From Allorhizobium undicola ORS 992 = ATCC 700741 (GTDB lineage Bacteria > Pseudomonadota > Alphaproteobacteria > Rhizobiales > Rhizobiaceae), in NCBI RefSeq assembly GCF_000621665.1, contig NZ_JHXQ01000014.1, forward strand, positions 59,056 through 123,055: a stretch of 64,000 bases of DNA, read 5' to 3'. Shown here piece by piece: positions 43,947 through 53,456 of the stretch (position 1 is its first letter; each line of letters begins with the position of its first letter). The notes under the pieces are model-generated. The model made no database searches. It was not told where the DNA came from and saw only the letters and a program-made list of their open reading frames with translations. A program made the position numbers and the translations under genes.

Positions 43947-44447
43947 ATGCGCTATGATGGCAAGCTTTACCGTGCCCTGAACCCGGTTTATGCCCGTGAA
44001 CCGCTGTCGGGACGAGGCGCCGAGCTTTATGGCGGGCGCTTCAATAGAAAGGGCGTTCCTGCCCTTTACACCTCTCTTTCCATCCTCACGGCCATTCGCG
44101 AAGCAAATCAGGTGGGAAGCCTTCAACCCTTGACGCTTGTCAGCTACGAGGCGGCCATAGAGCTGGTCTTCGACTGTCGCGATGAGCGTGCCCTTGCGTC
44201 CCATGCCATGAGTGACGACGTTCTGGCGTCGCCCGCATGGCGGGATGACATGGCGCTGCACGGGCTTTCTGCCACGCAGCGCTTTGCCGAAAGCCTGATG
44301 GCAGCAGGCTTCAGTGGGCTTATCGTCCGCAGTTTTGCACCGGGGGCGGCAGCAAGCGACCTGAATATGGTGCTGTGGCGCTGGGGGCCGGATGCCCCTT
44401 GCGCTTTACACCTCATAGATGACGAAGATCGTCTCTCCCGTGCCTGA
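43947..44447 (+). CDS. RES-domain toxin (NAD-degrading type)
   Basis: A 166-residue RES protein. The name-giving Arg-Glu-Ser residues fit KLYRALNP (Arg), LYTSLSILTAIREA (Glu) and the distal Ser in GLIVRSFAPGAAASDLN; GRGAELYGGRFNRKG is the classic G-G-R-W/F-N segment. Characterised relatives (MbcT, ParT, RES-Xre) degrade or transfer ADP-ribose from NAD+. All motif residues appear present, so it is probably active. The pair lies inside the siderophore locus, between the two NRPS halves, where it might stabilise the island (inference). Confidence 0.9.
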   Translation: MRYDGKLYRALNPVYAREPLSGRGAELYGGRFNRKGVPALYTSLSILTAIREANQVGSLQPLTLVSYEAAIELVFDCRDERALASHAMSDDVLASPAWRDDMALHGLSATQRFAESLMAAGFSGLIVRSFAPGAAASDLNMVLWRWGPDAPCALHLIDDEDRLSRA

Positions 44448-44483
44448 CAGGAAGAACTTAAGACCGGAAAGTGGGAGCCGTTT

Positions 44484-45824
44484 TCACCCCGTCGCAAGGC
44501 TGGCGATCGGGCGATCCAGTGCGCCAGGCTCCAGGGCGGCGGCGAGAAAGGCGGGCAGCGCCGCCTTGTGCTTCTCGAAGGCTGCAACATCCGTGGTCAG
44601 CGTATCGCAATCCATCGAGACACTGAGGTCGCTGCCATCTTCCTCGCCGCGATAGGTGAGGTTGAAGCCGTCTCCAGGGCCGTTGGCCAGCACGCGCCGT
44701 CTGACCTCCAGCTTGCCGAAGGTCGGGGCGCTGAAGGGCAGGACGTTGATCAGCGGTGAGAAAAAGAAGCGGCTTCCTTTTGCAATCCCGTAATCGGCCG
44801 CGATCTCCTCGATCCGGTAGCGGCCGTGGATGCGCTGTTTGCGCATGGTTGCACTCATTCTGCTGAGGAAGCCACGAAGCGTCTCGTCATCCATTCTGGA
44901 AATATGCAGGGGCAGAATGTTCACCAGCATAGCAGGCATATGCGCCCCGACACTGCCCCATCGGCTCATGAATGGCAGCCACAGGGTCAGGCCATTCGCC
45001 TGATGGCGCCAGGGACCGACCAGCTTTTCGTTGAGGTAAAGCCCGCTCAGCAGCGTCAGAAGGTCCGGCCAGCCCATCCGCAATTCCCGCGCGGCTTCGG
45101 CAAGTCTTTCAGAGAGCAGGCCGGGCAGGGTGGCTTTATGATGCAGACCGGCTGCACCGTAATCCTCTGCCTCCTTGCTCAAGACCGGCAATGGCGGCAG
45201 CCCGGCCACATAGTCGCGCCAGAAGGAACCATCGCTTTTGTGGCGGGGGCTGGTCCGATAGGCCTCTTCCTCATCCAGAAAATCGGGATAGGCATGGAAG
45301 GACGGCCCGGCCTGTCCGACGCCCGCGAAGTGGCTGTAGAGCTGGCCGCAGCGATTTTCCATCAGGGTCAGGCCGTAGCCGTCCACAATGATATGGTGGG
45401 CGCGCAGATACCAGAGATAATGCTGCTCACCAAGGCGAAACAGGATCTGCGCCGAAAGACGATCCCGCGTAAGATCGAGTTCGGCCTCCACATCCGCCTT
45501 CATGCGTTGCTCGGCTTCAGCGGCGGGATCGGCGTGATGGCGAAGGTCGATGCGCTCAAGCGCTGGACGGCGGGCGGGATCGAGCCTTTGGCGGGGCGGG
45601 TTCTCCGCGCCCTGGGTGACGAACTCCACGCAAAGCACATCGCTTTCGGCGATGGTCGTTTCGATTGCCCGGATCAGGGCTGCTTCATCGACCTCGCCCC
45701 TGACCTCGATGCCATGGGCAACGGTGGAAAGCGGCTCGTCTGGATGGCAGCAGAACTCCTCCCAGAAATCCAGTTGCGGGAGCGTGAGGGGCAGGGCCGG
45801 AGCGGCATGGCTGCGAGCGGACAT
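44484..45824 (-). CDS. vibH: Stand-alone condensation enzyme, VibH-like amide synthase
   Basis: A 446-residue free condensation domain with an intact HHIIVDG (143-149), the LTLPQLDFWEEF entry, and the ANGLTLWLPFMSRWG and NILPLHI C-terminal motifs. VibH joins 2,3-dihydroxybenzoyl carried on VibB to a primary amine of norspermidine without a PCP partner. This enzyme should do the same with EntB-loaded DHB and a polyamine. Start at 45824 has AAGGA upstream; an ATG at 45842 is an alternative. It follows the Cy-Cy-A NRPS gene on the minus strand; the 183-bp gap between them has no visible gene. Confidence 0.88.
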   Translation of the reverse strand: MSARSHAAPALPLTLPQLDFWEEFCCHPDEPLSTVAHGIEVRGEVDEAALIRAIETTIAESDVLCVEFVTQGAENPPRQRLDPARRPALERIDLRHHADPAAEAEQRMKADVEAELDLTRDRLSAQILFRLGEQHYLWYLRAHHIIVDGYGLTLMENRCGQLYSHFAGVGQAGPSFHAYPDFLDEEEAYRTSPRHKSDGSFWRDYVAGLPPLPVLSKEAEDYGAAGLHHKATLPGLLSERLAEAARELRMGWPDLLTLLSGLYLNEKLVGPWRHQANGLTLWLPFMSRWGSVGAHMPAMLVNILPLHISRMDDETLRGFLSRMSATMRKQRIHGRYRIEEIAADYGIAKGSRFFFSPLINVLPFSAPTFGKLEVRRRVLANGPGDGFNLTYRGEEDGSDLSVSMDCDTLTTDVAAFEKHKAALPAFLAAALEPGALDRPIASLATG

Positions 45825-46007
45825 GGATATTTCCTTGTTCATGATCTCAAAGCTTGACGGGGTGGCGCAACGGACGCCTTCAAGCATTGTGAGGAAAACC
45901 CTTTGCGGTCTTCCGGTCCTGTACTCTGAAGGATGGCAGCGGAAGCCGGACCGGCAAACGCGGCCCTGGCATCCGCTCGCCGTGGAAGGCGGTTCGGCAA
46001 GGTGTTT

Positions 46008-49000
46008 TCACCGGCTGTTCTTTCGCGCAGACGCCAGTGCCGCGACCTGTTCGGCCGTGCGGCAACGGGCAAGAGCCGGAACCGGAAGGTCGATGCCAAG
46101 CTCTTCCCTCAACCGGAGAGAGATGGTTTTGAGGTGCGACGGCAGGAGGCCAGCGCGCAGAAAATCGCCCGCTGGCCCAAGGGCCGCCGCATTCCTGCCA
46201 TCGATCACGGCCTTGTAAATGGCCGCTATCCTGACCGGTCCATCATCATTGGCGGCGGGGACTTGCGGCGTTACGGCGAGAGGGGCATTTGGCCGGTCGC
46301 GCTGGCGCAGGACCGGTGCATCGGCTCTCGCCGGGCGTGGCGCGCTGGCGGCCTGTTCCAGCAGAGCCCGCGCCTTGCGGCGGTCGGGCTTGCCATTGGC
46401 TGAAAGCGGCAAATCCTCCACCGCCAGAAAAAGCCCCGGCACATGCGATTGCGGCAGATGCTGGAGTGCGAAGCTGCGGAGCGCTGCCGGTGTCGGCGGA
46501 TTTTCCACCGCCCCGACATAGAGCAGCCCGATTGCCGTTTCTCCCTGCCTTTCGGCGCCATAATCCACGACCATGGCGCGACGCAGGTCCGGATGGGCGG
46601 CAAATTCATTTTCGATGTCCGGCAGCGAAACGCGAACGCCCCTGATCTTGACATAGCCGTTGACGCGGCTGTCGAATATCAGGCGCCCATCGCGGCGATA
46701 TTTGCCCCGGTCGCCGGTGCGGAAGGCGCGCACAGCCACGCCATGTTCGTCCTCGACCGTCACGAAGTCGGTCTGGGTCAGCCTCGCATCCTCAAGATAG
46801 CCCAGCGCAACGTTGACGCCAGCCGTGTGAATGCGGCCCACCACGCCCGCCGGGCAATGGCGGCCCTGGTCGTCCAGCACGAAATAGCGATTTCCCGGCA
46901 GCGGCTCGCCATAGGGGATGAGATCGTGATCCTGCGGGCCGATTTCGTGCCAGATGCTCCAGATCGTCGTTTCCGTTGGCCCTCCCAGGGATACGAGCCG
47001 CAGCGAAGGCTTGCGCCGTCTCAGATCGGCAATCACCGCTGGTTTGATATAGTCTCCGCCCTGGGCGATCAGACGCAGACTGCCGAGCGAATTGCCCGGA
47101 CGGCAGGCGAGGAACATGTCGAGAATGGCAGGAACCGAACACCAGAGGCTGACGCCGTGGCGGTCCACCAGCCGGTTCCAGGCCATGGCATCCTTTTCTT
47201 CGCCCGCTGCCGGTTGCACCAGCGTTGCCCCGGCGGCAAACGCGCCGAACACATCGAATATCGACATGTCGTGATGCAATGGCGTTACGGAAATAAACAC
47301 ATCCTCTGCTGTCACCGCCCAGTTTTCCAGCGTGCGGCCAATGACATTATCGGTTGCACGATTGTTCAGCACCACGCATTTGGGCCGTCCCGTGGTGCCG
47401 GAGGTGTAGAGATAGTAGGCTGGCTCTTCCGAAAGGCTCAACATTCGGGGATCGGGGCAATCGGCAAGCGTGTCCGTTGCCGGATGGTGGGCAAGCAGGG
47501 CTTCGGGCGTAATGAACCGGTGCCGTCCGGCCATTTCCGCATCGGGCGCGGCAAGGCTGACAACCAGATCGGGCTTGCAGTTTTCCAGAAGATAGGCAAG
47601 CCGGTCTGAAGGGGAGGAGGCATCGATCGGCACCCAGATCACGCCGGACAGTGCTGCCGCCAGAGCCACCATACTGTGTTCCGGCGAGCGGGCGAGCGCA
47701 ATGGCAACGACATTGCCGGTGCGGATGTCTAACTGGCGGAAGGCTTGGAGAATCCGCGCCACACCATTTCCCAGTTCCGCGTAGCTCAGGCTTCTTTCGG
47801 CCTGCACAATGGCATTTCTGGCCGGTGGGTTCAGGAAAAGGTGGTCTGCGATCCTGTCCAGAAATGCGTAAGGAACGGCATCCTGCGGTGTGCTGTTGCG
47901 ATGATAATGGGAAACCGCAACCGGATTGATGGAGCCAAGGTCGAGCGATTGTTGCCAGTGGATGGCCTCGGCAAGCCGTGCGACGACCGCGAGCAGATCG
48001 GCAACGGTGGCGGCGTCGAAGGCCGAACGCGCATAATCGATATCGAAGCGCAGCTGGCCATCCATGTCTTTTGAAAAGCGCAGGTCCATTGCCACCTGCG
48101 GCGTCTGGGTGCGACTGCCGTGCAGTGCCACGGGCGCGACTTTCGGCAGCATCGGCCAGGAAAGGCCATTGGTGATGACGACGGGCAGCTGGAGCTGGCC
48201 CGGCGCATTGCCCATCAGCAGCCGGTTGAGATCGATGCCGGAAAAGGCCAGATGATCGAGCCCTTCGAGAACATCCTGTTGTAGACGCGCGGCCCGGCGC
48301 GCGAAATCGTCTTCGCGGGCGCGCCAGTCGAGCGCAATGAAGCTGGAGCGGTTCTGCAATGGCAGCCCCGGCCCGCCCTGCGGTGCGACGGGAAGGCCGA
48401 CGGTCAGCGTGCCTTCGCTCAGGAAGTGCGAAAGTGCTTCCAGAAGCAGGGCGGTGAGAATGGAATTGGCAAAGAGACCAGCCTTGGCGCCTGCACGCAA
48501 CAGGCTGGTGCCGGTCTCTTTCGAAAGCGTCAGGCTCTGGCGATCATAGCGCGATGTGGCGATTTTTTCCGGTGGCTGGAGATAGGGCAATTGCGGTGGC
48601 CCGCCCGTGGCGGCAAGTTTTTCCGTCCAGTATTGCTGATCGGCATGACGGCGGGCTTCGTCCAGGCCGTCTTCGGCAGGCGGATCAGCCTCCTGTGCCT
48701 GAAGCTCATGCGTGCCGAAGAGATCGGTCATCAATGCCGCAATCGATCTGCCATCGGCAATCAGCGCATCGATGCGCAGGAAAATAACGGCTTCTCCGCC
48801 GGGTAATTGAAATGCCATGACCTGCCAAGGCGAGGTGGAAAGATCGCTGAGGGCATGGGCAAACGCCTCCCGCCGCGCCTCCACGGAAGCCAGCGCTGCC
48901 TCGCGCGGCATATGGGTGAGGTCGATAGGTTCGAAATGCACCTTTGGCTGGGCATCGATCCGCGCCACGAGGCGCTCCGCATCGATGACTGTGCGCAGTG

Positions 49001-50486
49001 CCGGATGAGCCTGCACCAGGGATTGCAGTCTTTGCTCTAGCCAGCGCAAATCGAGGCTGCCGCGATATTCGCGGAATTCCTGCATGGCAACGCCGCCCAG
49101 CGGCAGGGCATTGCTGCGCCCCATGAGATAGGCCTTTTGCAGGCCGGTCAGCGGCCATTCGATCGGGCGTTGGGGATCCGGCATCGTCTTTGCCTCCAGA
49201 TGGGCCGGATGTCCGGCGATTTTGGTCAGCAGGCCCGCATAGCCATGGAAGAAATCGTCAACAAAGGCATCCGGCAAGGCATCCTGGCGAATGTCCCAGT
49301 TGAGAAAAAGTCCGCCATCCATGGTGGCGATCTGGGCGTCGATGGCCACATGCGGGCCCTCGGAGATCACATAGGTCATCTCGCCGAACACTCTCTTCAC
49401 CCGCTCGCTCAGCAGAGTGTCAGACGGGTGGCCGGGACCGAGCGAAAGTCCGGCGGTGAAGACGACAGGTGCGACTTCCAGTGCGCCGGTGTGTCGGGAT
49501 AGGTCCCGCATCACATGAACGCCCGGATAGGAGGCATGGCCCAGGGCGCCCGCCACCGAAACGCCCACCTGCCGCGCCAGGTCCGCCAGCGACGAGGCGC
49601 GGTCGAGATCGACACTGATGACCAGGACATTGGCAAATTCGCCGACGATACGCTCCACCTGCGGCACAAGTCTCTCGCGCCAGAAACCGGGAACGTTCAG
49701 CCGGAAGCGCCGTGCGCCCGTGGCCTTGCCGAGTTCGGCGGCAAACAAGGCCAGCAGAAGAACCGAAAGCGTTACCCGGCCTTTGCGGGCGCAGGCCTGA
49801 AGGCTTTGGCGCTGTTGCGGTGAAAGCCGCGCGCTCAGCCTTCTACTTCGGATTGTGCTTCCCGTCGGCGTGATCGGGAGTGGCGGGGCAGGTGCAATTT
49901 CTCCCAGCCTGGCCTGCCACCAGTTCCGGTCGGCCTTCATACGCTCAAGCCGATCCGGCGCGGACATCAAGGCGGCGAGATAGTCTTCATAGCTGCCGAT
50001 GCCGCCGTCCCATGGCTTTTGAGGGTCCTCATAAAGAGAGGCGAGATCATCCATGAGTGTAAGAAAGCTGACCGGATCGATTGCGGCCATGTCGCAATCA
50101 AGATGGAATCGGCTTCTGCCTTCGGGCAATTGGCTGAGGCTGGCCACCAGGGCCTTGCCTTTAGAAAGATCAAGGCCGGTGCCGCAAAGGGCCGCGCGAC
50201 GGTGCTCCAGCCATTCATTCACAGAAGTTGCATATTTATTATCGTATATTTCTGTGGAAAACGGAATTAAACCCGCTTCATCAATAATTTGATATGCAGA
50301 CTCTACAATTTTAAGACGTGTATTGGGATGCGCCGCGGCAAGACGTTCAAGGGCTGCCTCCAGTCGTCCGGCATTGAGCCCGGTGCCGTCGAACTCCGCG
50401 TAAAGATGGGCGGTTACGCCGCCGAGCGGGCCGGTTGCGTTGCGGCCTGCCCAGTAGGCTGCCTGCATGGGTGTAAGAGATTTCAT
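46008..50486 (-). CDS. NRPS protein Cy-Cy-A with degenerate PCP (N-terminal half of a split VibF)
   Basis: A 1492-residue NRPS. Cy1 (about 1-430) has DxxxxDxxS as D132-D137-S140; Cy2 (about 440-870) has it as D573-D578-S581. The adenylation domain (about 880-1375) shows YTSGTTGRPK, GPTETTIWS, FRTGDRGKYRRDG, VKIRGVRV and NGKPDRR, all intact; by analogy with VibF it should activate threonine. The tail (about 1400-1490) aligns to a carrier domain (DFLRAGLLPSHLKT, EELGIDLPV), but the carrier Ser position is Pro1449, with Ser one place later, so this PCP is probably dead. The working PCP (Ser456) is in the 40660-43521 protein. Two Cy domains imply condensation and cyclisation of DHB-Thr to an oxazoline. 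Confidence 0.9.
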   Translation of the reverse strand: MKSLTPMQAAYWAGRNATGPLGGVTAHLYAEFDGTGLNAGRLEAALERLAAAHPNTRLKIVESAYQIIDEAGLIPFSTEIYDNKYATSVNEWLEHRRAALCGTGLDLSKGKALVASLSQLPEGRSRFHLDCDMAAIDPVSFLTLMDDLASLYEDPQKPWDGGIGSYEDYLAALMSAPDRLERMKADRNWWQARLGEIAPAPPLPITPTGSTIRSRRLSARLSPQQRQSLQACARKGRVTLSVLLLALFAAELGKATGARRFRLNVPGFWRERLVPQVERIVGEFANVLVISVDLDRASSLADLARQVGVSVAGALGHASYPGVHVMRDLSRHTGALEVAPVVFTAGLSLGPGHPSDTLLSERVKRVFGEMTYVISEGPHVAIDAQIATMDGGLFLNWDIRQDALPDAFVDDFFHGYAGLLTKIAGHPAHLEAKTMPDPQRPIEWPLTGLQKAYLMGRSNALPLGGVAMQEFREYRGSLDLRWLEQRLQSLVQAHPALRTVIDAERLVARIDAQPKVHFEPIDLTHMPREAALASVEARREAFAHALSDLSTSPWQVMAFQLPGGEAVIFLRIDALIADGRSIAALMTDLFGTHELQAQEADPPAEDGLDEARRHADQQYWTEKLAATGGPPQLPYLQPPEKIATSRYDRQSLTLSKETGTSLLRAGAKAGLFANSILTALLLEALSHFLSEGTLTVGLPVAPQGGPGLPLQNRSSFIALDWRAREDDFARRAARLQQDVLEGLDHLAFSGIDLNRLLMGNAPGQLQLPVVITNGLSWPMLPKVAPVALHGSRTQTPQVAMDLRFSKDMDGQLRFDIDYARSAFDAATVADLLAVVARLAEAIHWQQSLDLGSINPVAVSHYHRNSTPQDAVPYAFLDRIADHLFLNPPARNAIVQAERSLSYAELGNGVARILQAFRQLDIRTGNVVAIALARSPEHSMVALAAALSGVIWVPIDASSPSDRLAYLLENCKPDLVVSLAAPDAEMAGRHRFITPEALLAHHPATDTLADCPDPRMLSLSEEPAYYLYTSGTTGRPKCVVLNNRATDNVIGRTLENWAVTAEDVFISVTPLHHDMSIFDVFGAFAAGATLVQPAAGEEKDAMAWNRLVDRHGVSLWCSVPAILDMFLACRPGNSLGSLRLIAQGGDYIKPAVIADLRRRKPSLRLVSLGGPTETTIWSIWHEIGPQDHDLIPYGEPLPGNRYFVLDDQGRHCPAGVVGRIHTAGVNVALGYLEDARLTQTDFVTVEDEHGVAVRAFRTGDRGKYRRDGRLIFDSRVNGYVKIRGVRVSLPDIENEFAAHPDLRRAMVVDYGAERQGETAIGLLYVGAVENPPTPAALRSFALQHLPQSHVPGLFLAVEDLPLSANGKPDRRKARALLEQAASAPRPARADAPVLRQRDRPNAPLAVTPQVPAANDDGPVRIAAIYKAVIDGRNAAALGPAGDFLRAGLLPSHLKTISLRLREELGIDLPVPALARCRTAEQVAALASARKNSR

Positions 50487-50565
50487 TTTACGTCATACCG
50501 TTGACAAAACATGATGAATATACTCAGGTATAAACCAACGTCAACTACACGCAAAGGATGTTCCC
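50487..50565. promoter_or_regulatory. Divergent promoter region of the NRPS and entC
   Basis: 79 bp between divergent starts. For the NRPS (minus strand), TTGACG (plus 50539-50544) and TATATT (plus 50517-50522) are 16 bp apart. For entC, TTGACA at 50501-50506 is a candidate -35, but no -10 with normal spacing follows. GTTGAC and GTCAAC (50500-50505 and 50540-50545) form a wide dyad that may bind a common regulator. Confidence 0.6.
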
Positions 50566-51738
50566 ATGTCAGCCGGAACTTCGAGATTGTATTACGAAGA
50601 GCCCGTCGCCATTGCCGGGCATGAGGCCCGCCTCGCCTTTTCCAGCGCGGGCCGTGAACTCAAGGCCGACGCCATACGCGAAACCATTGTCATTGCGGCG
50701 CGCGGGAGCGAACGATCCGACAGTCCTCTTCAACAGGAAATTGCATCCGCCTTTGCGCGGGCGCGACAGGCAGGGCAGGCCAATCCGTTGGTTTTCGGCG
50801 CCATTCCCTTCGATGTCGATGAGCCATCCTGCCTGCATGTGCCGGAAAGCTATCGCTGGGAAGATATGGCCTCTCCCACGCTTGCAGAGGTATCGCTGCC
50901 TGCGCTCGTGGCGCAAAAGGCCGTGCCGGATGAGGCTGGTTTCAAGCGTTGTGTGGAATTGGCGGTCGCCAATTTCAAGCTCAGCGATGTGCGCAAGGCG
51001 GTCTTGTCCACGACGCGAGAGCTTGAATTTGCCGACGCGGTGGATGTGGAGCAGATCCTTGCCCGGCTTGGAGCGCAAAACAGCTCCGGCTACCGCTTCC
51101 GCGTGCCGATGGCCGATGGCGGTACGCTGGTCGGTATCAGCCCTGAACTTCTGCTGCGCAAGCAGGGGGCGTCTGTGGTGTCCAATCCGCTGGCCGGTTC
51201 GGCGCGCCGTCTTGCCGATCCGGCGGCAGACCGCGCCAATGCCGATCAGCTTGCCGCATCCGAGAAGGATCACTACGAACACAGCCTCGTCATCGAGGAT
51301 ATTCGCGATCGCCTTTCCCCGCATTGCGCTTTGCTCGACGTGCCGGAAAAGCCGTCGCTGATCAGCACGGCGGCGCTTTGGCATCTTTCCACCCGCATTG
51401 AAGGCACGGCGGCCGATGCCCGCCAGAATGCCTTGCAACTGGCATCTGTCCTGCATCCGACGCCTGCCGTTTGCGGCTTCCCCACGGAGCGCGCCCGGCG
51501 GCTCATTCGCTTTGTCGAACCCTTCGAGCGAGGTCTTTTCACCGGCATGGTCGGCTGGATGGATGCTCAGGGCAATGGCGAATGGGTGGTGACGATCCGC
51601 TGCGGTACGGTGCATGAAAACCGCGTTCGCCTGTTTGCTGGCGCCGGCATCGTGGAAGCCTCGGATCCGCAAGCGGAGTGGAACGAGGTGCAGACCAAGC
51701 TCGGCACCATGCTCAAGGCCTTCGGGCTTGGCGATTGA
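50566..51738 (+). CDS. entC: Isochorismate synthase
   Basis: A 390-residue chorismate-utilising enzyme that turns chorismate into isochorismate, the first step to 2,3-dihydroxybenzoate. Marks of the family: FKRCVELAVANF with KAVLSTTRELEF, SGYRFRVPM, GISPELLLRKQ, NPLAGSARRL, SEKDHYEHSLVIEDIRDRL, HPTPAVCGFPTERA, and the C-terminal GMVGWMDAQGNGEWVVTIRCG. First gene of entCEBA; the ATG has AAGGATG upstream. Confidence 0.95.
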   Translation: MSAGTSRLYYEEPVAIAGHEARLAFSSAGRELKADAIRETIVIAARGSERSDSPLQQEIASAFARARQAGQANPLVFGAIPFDVDEPSCLHVPESYRWEDMASPTLAEVSLPALVAQKAVPDEAGFKRCVELAVANFKLSDVRKAVLSTTRELEFADAVDVEQILARLGAQNSSGYRFRVPMADGGTLVGISPELLLRKQGASVVSNPLAGSARRLADPAADRANADQLAASEKDHYEHSLVIEDIRDRLSPHCALLDVPEKPSLISTAALWHLSTRIEGTAADARQNALQLASVLHPTPAVCGFPTERARRLIRFVEPFERGLFTGMVGWMDAQGNGEWVVTIRCGTVHENRVRLFAGAGIVEASDPQAEWNEVQTKLGTMLKAFGLGD

Positions 51739-51764
51739 GCCTTTCGAAGCAAACGGATTTCCTC

Positions 51765-53384
51765 ATGAGCATTGAATTTACCCCCTGGCCGGATGATCTG
51801 GCCGCGCTTTATCGCAAGAAAGGCTACTGGATCGGCCAGCCGCTGACAGAGGCATTGGAACGCCAGGCCGCCGAGCGTCCAGAGGCCGTTGCGGTCATTT
51901 GCGGCGACCGCACCATCACCTATGGCCAGCTTGACAGGCTTTCGGGCAATCTTGCCGGGCAGCTTGCGCTGCGAGGCCTCGGCCACGGCGATCGCGCCGT
52001 CGTGCAATTGCCGAATATCGCGGAATTCTACATCACTTTCTTTGCCTTGCTGAAGGCTGGAATTGCCCCGGTCAACGCGCTGTTCAGCCACAAGCAGAGC
52101 GAGCTTCTGGCCTACGCATCGCAGCTTCGGCCCCGGCTTTTCATTGCAGACCGGCGCCATTCCGTCTTTGCCGATGACCGCTTCCTGGGCGAGTTGCGCC
52201 GGGAGGTGCCGGAGCTGACCCATGTGCTTTTCCATGGCGCGGGGGAAGAAGATGAAAGCCTTGAGGCGTTGATGGGCGAGGCGCCTGCGCGCGTCGTGGA
52301 CTATCGGCCATCCCCGGCCTCGCAGGTGGCGTTTTTCCAGTTGTCCGGCGGCAGCACCGGGCAGCCCAAGCTCATTCCCCGCACCCATGACGATTATGAT
52401 TACAGTGTGCGCGCCAGTGTGGACATTTGTGGCGTCACGGCGGACACGCGCTATCTCTGCGCCCTTCCCGCAGCGCATAACTATCCGATGAGTTCGCCGG
52501 GCGCGCTTGGGGTATTCCATGCGGGTGGAACCGTGGTGATGGCGCCAAATCCCGATCCGCAGACCTGCTTTCGGTTGATCGCTGCCCATGGCGTTACCAT
52601 GGTGGCGCTTGTGCCGCCCGCCGTTTCGCTGTGGCTCGATGCCGCCGCCGGGTCGTCGCACGATCTTTCCAGCCTCGCGCTTGTGCAGGTGGGGGGCGCA
52701 AGCTTTGCCGAGGCGCTTGCGCGGCAGGTGCCGGAAAAACTGGGCGCGAAGCTGCAACAGGTTTTCGGCATGGCGGAGGGGCTGGTCAATTACACCCGTC
52801 TCGATGATCCCGACGAGCTTGTCTTCACTACGCAGGGCAGGCCGATCAGCCCGGATGACGAGGTTCGCATTGTCGATGAAAGCGGCAATGCCGTGCCGGA
52901 GGGGGAGGCCGGGCTTCTTGCCACGCGCGGCCCCTACACCTTCCGCGGCTATTATCGCAGCCCCGAGCAGAATGGCCGCGTCTTCGACCGCGACGGCTTC
53001 TATTATTCCGGCGATGTCGTGCAGCGCACGCCGGAGGGCAATCTACGGGTGGTTGGCCGGGTGAAGGACGTGATCAATCGCGGCGGTGAGAAGGTGGCGT
53101 CGGAGGAAATCGAAAACCTGCTGCTGCGCCATCAGGATGTCACCCATGCCGCCCTGGTGGCCGTGGAAGACAAGCTGCTGGGAGAAAAAAGCTGCGCCTT
53201 CGTGGTGTCGCGCAACGAGGAACTGAAGGCGGTGGCCCTGCGCCGTCATCTGATGGGCCTTGGTGTTGCCGATTACAAACTGCCCGACCGCGTGCGCTTC
53301 ATCGATGCCATGCCGCTGACACCGGTGGGCAAGATCGACAAGAAAATTCTGCGCCAAATGGCCAACGAACTGGCCCTTCCCTGA
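51765..53384 (+). CDS. entE: 2,3-dihydroxybenzoate-AMP ligase
   Basis: A 539-residue adenylate-forming enzyme that activates DHB and loads it on the EntB carrier domain. Start MSIEFTPWPDD at 51765; the N-terminal YRKKGYWIGQPL is typical of EntE/DhbE. Core motifs: QLSGGSTGQPKLIPRTHDDY, LPAAHNYPMSSPG (the aryl-acid pocket region), QQVFGMAEGLVNYTRL, GDVVQRTPEGNLRVVGRVKD and GKIDKKIL with the C-terminal catalytic Lys. 26 bp after entC. Confidence 0.95.
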   Translation: MSIEFTPWPDDLAALYRKKGYWIGQPLTEALERQAAERPEAVAVICGDRTITYGQLDRLSGNLAGQLALRGLGHGDRAVVQLPNIAEFYITFFALLKAGIAPVNALFSHKQSELLAYASQLRPRLFIADRRHSVFADDRFLGELRREVPELTHVLFHGAGEEDESLEALMGEAPARVVDYRPSPASQVAFFQLSGGSTGQPKLIPRTHDDYDYSVRASVDICGVTADTRYLCALPAAHNYPMSSPGALGVFHAGGTVVMAPNPDPQTCFRLIAAHGVTMVALVPPAVSLWLDAAAGSSHDLSSLALVQVGGASFAEALARQVPEKLGAKLQQVFGMAEGLVNYTRLDDPDELVFTTQGRPISPDDEVRIVDESGNAVPEGEAGLLATRGPYTFRGYYRSPEQNGRVFDRDGFYYSGDVVQRTPEGNLRVVGRVKDVINRGGEKVASEEIENLLLRHQDVTHAALVAVEDKLLGEKSCAFVVSRNEELKAVALRRHLMGLGVADYKLPDRVRFIDAMPLTPVGKIDKKILRQMANELALP

Positions 53385-53456
53385 GAACAGAGATTTTGAG
53401 CCTTTCCATCCGGTCTCATTGCGCCACGGAAAGGCCCTGAAATACGGAGATATTCG

